Source: an uncultured Christensenella sp.
GTDB lineage: Bacteria; Bacillota; Clostridia; Christensenellales; Pumilibacteraceae
Assembly: GCA_910577945.1 (NCBI GenBank)
Contig: CAJTNI010000002.1
Coordinates: 87,674 to 151,673, forward strand
Direction: 5' to 3'
Length of the DNA stretch: 64,000 nucleotides
Both the position numbers and the translations under genes were made by a program. The notes under the pieces were generated by a model. That model was not told where the DNA came from, did not search any database, and saw only the letters and a program-made list of their open reading frames with translations. Below are positions 60,553 to 64,000 of this stretch, one piece after another; position 1 is the first letter of the stretch; each line of letters starts with the position of its first letter.

Positions 60553-62244
60553 ATGAAAATAGTAATTGTGGGCGGAGTCGCGGGCGGCGCGACCGCGGGC
60601 GCGAGAATAAGGAGATTGGACGAGAACGCCGAGATTGTCATTTTCGAGCGTTCGGGATACGTTTCGTACGCGAATTGCGGGCTGCCGTACTACATAGGCG
60701 GCGTTATCGAGCACGAGGCGGCGCTCACGCTGCAATCGCCCGAGGGATTTTATTCGCGGTACGGCATCGTTGTCAAGGTCAATCACGAGGTGACGGCGAT
60801 AAACCCCGAGGCGAAAACCGTGTCGGTAGTCGATTTGAAAACGGGCGAGAGGTTCGAGGAGCGTTACGACAAGCTGCTGCTTTCGCCGGGCGCAAAGCCC
60901 GTGCTACCCGACTTTTGTATCGAGGACAAGCGCGTGTTCACGCTGCGAACGGTTGAGGACACGCTCAAAATTCGCGATTATATAGAGACCGCCGCGCCGC
61001 GGTCGGCGACCGTGATAGGCGGCGGATTTATCGGCTTGGAGACCGCCGAAAACCTCAGGGCGGCGGGGCTCGACGTTACGCTCGTTCAGCGCGGCGCGCA
61101 TTTGCTGAACGTGGTCGACGGCGACATTGCGGCGTTTGTCCACGCCGCGTTCGCGAGCGCGGGTATAAGGCTGATGCTCGACGCCGATACGAAAAGCATT
61201 GCGGCGACCGACAAAGGCGTGCGCGTGGAGCTTGCGGACGGCAGGGCGGTGGACGGCGATATGGTTTTGCTCGCCGTCGGCGTGACGCCCGAAAACGCGC
61301 TTGCAAAGAGCGCGGGCTTGGAGCTCGGCGTGCGCGGCGCTATCAAGGTCGATTCGAGAATGCGGACGTCCGCGCCCGATATCTACGCCGTGGGCGACGC
61401 GGTCGAGGTCAAGCATTTCGTCACCGAACGCGACTCGGTTGTCGCGCTTGCGGGTCCCGCGAACAAGCAGGGGCGCATTGCCGCCGATAACGTTTGCGGG
61501 CTGGACAGCGAGTACGACGGGGCGCAGGGCTCGTCGGTCATAAAGGTTTTCGATATGACCGTCGCGGCGACGGGTATCAACGAGGCGCAGGCGCGGGCGC
61601 TCGGGTATTCGTACGAAAAGGCGATTTTGTCGCCCGCGTCGCATGCGGGATACTACCCCGGCGGCAAGGCGATGACTATGAAGCTTTTGTTCGAAAAAGA
61701 GTCGTTGAAAATTCTCGGCGCGCAGATTGTCGGGTACGACGGCGTCGATAAGCGTATCGACGTAATCGCCACCGCCATTCGCGCGGGCATGAAGGCGACC
61801 GACCTCAAAAGTCTGGATTTGGCGTACGCGCCGCCGTACTCGTCGGCGAAAGACCCCGTGAATATGGCGGGGTTCATCGCCGAGAATATTCATAACGGCG
61901 TCGTAAAGCAGTTTTATTACGAGGACGTTCCCGCGCTGAGAACGCGTGCCGACGTAAGGCTTCTCGACGTGCGGACGCCGCGCGAATACGCGCTCGGGCA
62001 TGCGGACGGGTTCGTGAATATCCCGCTCGACGACTTGCGCGAACGACTGTCGGAGCTCGACAAATCGAAAAAGATTTACGTAATGTGCCAAAGCGGGTTG
62101 CGCAGCTATCTGGCGACGCGTATCTTGACGCAGAACTGGTTCGACGCGTACAACTTTGCGGGCGGGTACAGGCTGTACGCCACGGTTATGCGCGGTGAGC
62201 TTGCCGCAAGGGAATGCCATCCTTGCGGTAAGAATAAACGATAA
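60553..62244 (+). CDS. cdr: CoA-disulfide reductase / NADH oxidase with C-terminal rhodanese domain
   Basis: 563 residues. FAD site IVIVGGVAGGATAGARIRRLD, redox-active Cys in YANCGLPYYIGG (about 42), NAD site TVIGGGFIGLETAENL, FAD site DIYAVGDAVE, dimerisation domain, then a rhodanese domain (LLDVRTPREYALGHADG, active Cys in VMCQSGLRS about 512). Reduces CoA disulfide or polysulfide/persulfide species. The start at 60553 follows GAGGG. A rubredoxin gene is next, a likely electron partner. Confidence 0.93.
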   Translation: MKIVIVGGVAGGATAGARIRRLDENAEIVIFERSGYVSYANCGLPYYIGGVIEHEAALTLQSPEGFYSRYGIVVKVNHEVTAINPEAKTVSVVDLKTGERFEERYDKLLLSPGAKPVLPDFCIEDKRVFTLRTVEDTLKIRDYIETAAPRSATVIGGGFIGLETAENLRAAGLDVTLVQRGAHLLNVVDGDIAAFVHAAFASAGIRLMLDADTKSIAATDKGVRVELADGRAVDGDMVLLAVGVTPENALAKSAGLELGVRGAIKVDSRMRTSAPDIYAVGDAVEVKHFVTERDSVVALAGPANKQGRIAADNVCGLDSEYDGAQGSSVIKVFDMTVAATGINEAQARALGYSYEKAILSPASHAGYYPGGKAMTMKLLFEKESLKILGAQIVGYDGVDKRIDVIATAIRAGMKATDLKSLDLAYAPPYSSAKDPVNMAGFIAENIHNGVVKQFYYEDVPALRTRADVRLLDVRTPREYALGHADGFVNIPLDDLRERLSELDKSKKIYVMCQSGLRSYLATRILTQNWFDAYNFAGGYRLYATVMRGELAARECHPCGKNKR

Positions 62245-62320
62245 TTGCGGAATGTGTGCGCGCATTGTCGGGAACGCTCGACGATTCGCGCACTGTCGAA
62301 TATTAAAGGAGGTAAGACCG

Positions 62321-62479
62321 ATGAAATACGTATGCGAAGTTTGCGGCTGGGAATACGACGAAGAACAGGGATATCCCGACGGCGGTATCGCGCCCGGAAC
62401 CAAGTGGGAAAACGTGCCCGAAGATTTCGAGTGCCCGCTGTGCTCGGTAGGTAAAGACCAATTTGCCGTATCGGAATAA
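62321..62479 (+). CDS. Rubredoxin
   Basis: 52 residues with both CxxCG/CPLC knuckles (Cys 5, 8, 38, 41) and the usual aromatic core. One-electron carrier for rubrerythrin and related enzymes. AAAGGAGG lies 8 bases before the ATG. 76 bases after the CoA-disulfide reductase. Confidence 0.96.
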   Translation: MKYVCEVCGWEYDEEQGYPDGGIAPGTKWENVPEDFECPLCSVGKDQFAVSE

Positions 62480-62489
62480 CTACGTTACC

Positions 62490-62534
62490 GCAAAAGCCCG
62501 AGGTCGAGTAGTCGCTCGTACCTCGGGCTTTTGC
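62490..62534 (+). terminator. Intrinsic terminator of rubredoxin
   Basis: GCAAAAGCCCGAGGT / ACCTCGGGCTTTTGC perfect 15-bp stem. Confidence 0.85.
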
Positions 62535-62724
62535 ATTGGGCGGAATTATGTATTATTAGTTAAAACGAAATTAAACGATTGCGCGCAAAGCTCGCGCGTC
62601 GGGCGAACAGCGCGGCAAAAATGAGCGTGGGTAATTTGACGGTATATGTTTATCTCGAATAGGGTAGTGATAATATTATCTATGCCGCGCAACTCGAACT
62701 TCCAACCTTCGACGCAGTCACAGC

Positions 62725-62753
62725 AAAATAAAAAGCACGGACTAGCCGTGCTT
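62725..62753 (-). terminator. Minus-strand terminator in the recombinase relic
   Basis: AAGCACGG / CCGTGCTT with a 5-base loop followed (minus strand) by TTTTATTTT. Confidence 0.65.
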
Positions 62754-62791
62754 GGTGCGCACGGACTTGTGAAAATTGAACTGTCTATATA

Positions 62792-62830
62792 CAAAAAATC
62801 CCGATTATCCATGTCATCGGGATAATCGGG
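62792..62830 (-). terminator. Minus-strand terminator at the end of the recombinase relic
   Basis: CCCGATTATCC (62800-62810) pairs perfectly with GGATAATCGGG (62820-62830); on the minus strand it is followed by ATTTTTTG. Confidence 0.7.
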
Positions 62831-63151
62831 AAGTTTTTCGGGCGAGAAATTGTAATATATTTCTAATTTATCGTCGTACAGCACGAGCTTTTTAACAAGC
62901 GTTCGTATCATCAAATTCGGTTTGCATTTCAGTGCGTGGACTATAAACTAGGAAATTTTTTCTTTGGTTAGTTTCTTTTGTTCTTTGTACTGCTCTATCA
63001 GAATCTTGTCGTTAATTTCGGCAAGCTTGTTTTCGAGTTGTTCCATTCGTCGTTTTGTCGTCGGAGTTATTATGCCTTGTTCGATTGCTTTCATAATGTT
63101 GTCAATCGTCTTTTTTGTATCGGCTTGCTCAGCTTACAGTATGTGTAGTAG

Positions 63152-64000
63152 CGACATATCTACCATGCGTTTATTATAGACTTGCATAACCTGTTCGCGT
63201 ATTGCTTCAACAATCCCGTAAACGCAATCGACGCCGACGGCGAACTTGCATGGTGGAAGAAGCTGTTGATAGGACTTGCCGTAATAGCGGTAGTAGCTGT
63301 AGTAGCGGTTTGCACCGCCGGAACGGGCGTTGGAGCTGTTGCGGCTGCAGCGGCAGTCGGAGCTGTAAAAGGCGCGGCGATAGGTGCAGTAACGGGTGCG
63401 GCTATAGGCGCAGTAACGGGTGGCATACAAGGCTACCAACAAAACGGTTGGAGCGGCGTATTAAGCGGAATGGGCAGCGGTGCGCTTAACGGCATGGCGG
63501 ACGGATTCATGGGCGGAGCAATAACGGGTGCAATAACGGGCGCGGCGAGCGGAATAAAATCGCTGGGCTCGACGAGTAAGCTCATGAACGGTAAGTCTAC
63601 AAATATCAAACCGTCCGATTGCTTTGTAGCAGGTACTAAAATACTTACCGAACACGGCAAAAAGAATATAGAAGACGTAAAGGTCGGGGATAAGGTCTGG
63701 TCGTGGAATGAAACGACTAATAAACAAGAGCTAAAGACTGTAGTACAATTGTTCCGCAATAATAAGCGGGATATGGTGTACATAACTGTAGGCGGCGAGA
63801 AGATAACTACAACGACCGAGCATCCGTTCTACGTAAAAGGCAAGGGCTGGGTACGAGCAAAGAACCTGCTTGACACCGATATGTTGGTATGCTATAATGG
63901 TGATGAGCTTAAGATAGACAGCGTACAAATAGAGTATGCCGAAAGTGCCGTACAGACCTACAACTTCGAGGTAGAAGGAAACCACAACTACTATGTCGGC
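63152..64000 (+). pseudogene. Orphan Rhs/polymorphic-toxin C-terminal module with HINT domain (5'-truncated, runs off the window)
   Basis: The open frame has no start codon and no ribosome site; it is closed upstream by TAG at 63149. It begins with IIDLHNLFAYCFNNPVNAID, the conserved end of the Rhs core (NLFAYCxNNPVN..D..G), then a hydrophobic Gly/Ala-rich transmembrane-like region (about 63250-63540; repeated GAVTGAAIGAVTGG), then a pretoxin HINT domain: DCFVAGTKILTEHGKKNIEDVKVGD, TTTTEHPFYVKGKGWVRAKNL, and YNFEVEGNHNYYVG at the edge. HINT domains self-cleave to free the toxin. GC is lower than in the rest of the window. Looks like a displaced toxin cassette. Confidence 0.75.

Larger units (their letters stand above)
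62546..63133 (-). pseudogene. Serine (large) recombinase, C-terminal relic with an in-frame stop
   Basis: On the minus strand one frame reads AIEQGIITPTTKRRMEQLENK, LAEINDKILIEQYKEQ and KKLTKEKIS, then TAG, then FIVHALKCKPNLMIRTLVKKL and VLYDDKLEIYYNF. This is the coiled-coil and C-terminal strand of Clostridial serine integrases (helix, LTKE, then F-V--LYDDK--IYYN). The catalytic domain is missing, the frame has an internal TAG at about 62953, and it opens abruptly at 63134. Codons after about 62831 run through two terminator hairpins and are not real coding sequence. Confidence 0.7.

Noticed and set aside
62546..62790. C-terminal half of the frame at 62546-62914 as a real protein
   Set aside because: It translates two terminator hairpins and has no protein-like pattern after IYYNF.
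1..64000. tRNA and rRNA genes
   Set aside because: No GTTCRANYC T-arm with a matching acceptor stem and no rRNA sequence was found by eye on either strand.

Overview
The window looks like chromosomal DNA from an uncultured, GC-rich, anaerobic member of the Clostridia (Firmicutes); a gut Christensenellales-type lineage is plausible, but this is inference only. Supporting observations: sigma-A promoters with consensus -35/-10 boxes and 17-bp spacers, strong AGGAGG-type ribosome sites, TTG and GTG starts, a BofA-like sporulation-family protein, reverse rubrerythrin plus rubredoxin plus CoA-disulfide reductase (the oxygen defence of anaerobes), FeoA-FeoA-FeoB, a group III-like phosphofructokinase, and several Gram-positive-style lipoproteins. 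No rRNA, tRNA or CRISPR array was found.

Layout. 0-17 kb: a truncated lipoprotein gene driven by three tandem promoter/hairpin units, ilvC, a repeat field, mscS, a degenerate ABC-like protein, ftsH with a membrane protein, purF with a membrane protein and a cytidine deaminase, then a large repeat-containing lipoprotein coupled to a secreted glycerophosphodiester phosphodiesterase. 17-33 kb: bofA-like gene, proS, flavin reductase with a DUF5984-like protein, pfkA with a structured leader, ppx-ppk polyphosphate genes, a PUD/CBM41 lipoprotein, an AlkZ-related protein, a DUF815 ATPase coupled to a His-rich metal transporter, and dnaX with a probable slippage site. 33-48 kb: nadE, the feo iron locus, ychF, argS, a broken XRE gene, arsR-ung, and a secreted-protease/transglutaminase pair. 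47-58 kb: branched-chain amino acid synthesis on the minus strand (ilvD-leuC-leuD-leuB-acpP and ilvB-ilvN), separated by two paralogous overlapping pairs of XRE regulators and an orphan gene. 58-62.5 kb: thioesterase, isochorismatase, rubrerythrin, CoA-disulfide reductase, rubredoxin. 62.5-64 kb: a lower-GC mobile margin with a decayed serine recombinase abutting an orphan Rhs C-terminal/HINT toxin module.

The most interesting signals are non-coding. Composite intergenic elements after pfkA, dnaX and ychF fold back on themselves, carry a conserved apical hairpin with compensatory base changes, and are followed by arrays of a 60-bp repeat. A separate promoter-plus-5'-hairpin unit occurs three times in tandem at the left edge and once before purF, again with a covarying stem. 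A 13-bp operator (TATARCNGTTATM) occurs at both XRE-pair promoters, at the ilvBN promoter and at an orphan gene promoter, suggesting a local regulon. Five genes appear to be transcribed as leaderless mRNAs.

All functional calls are from reading protein motifs; no database search was run. Promoters, operators and RNA structures are predictions from pattern and pairing.
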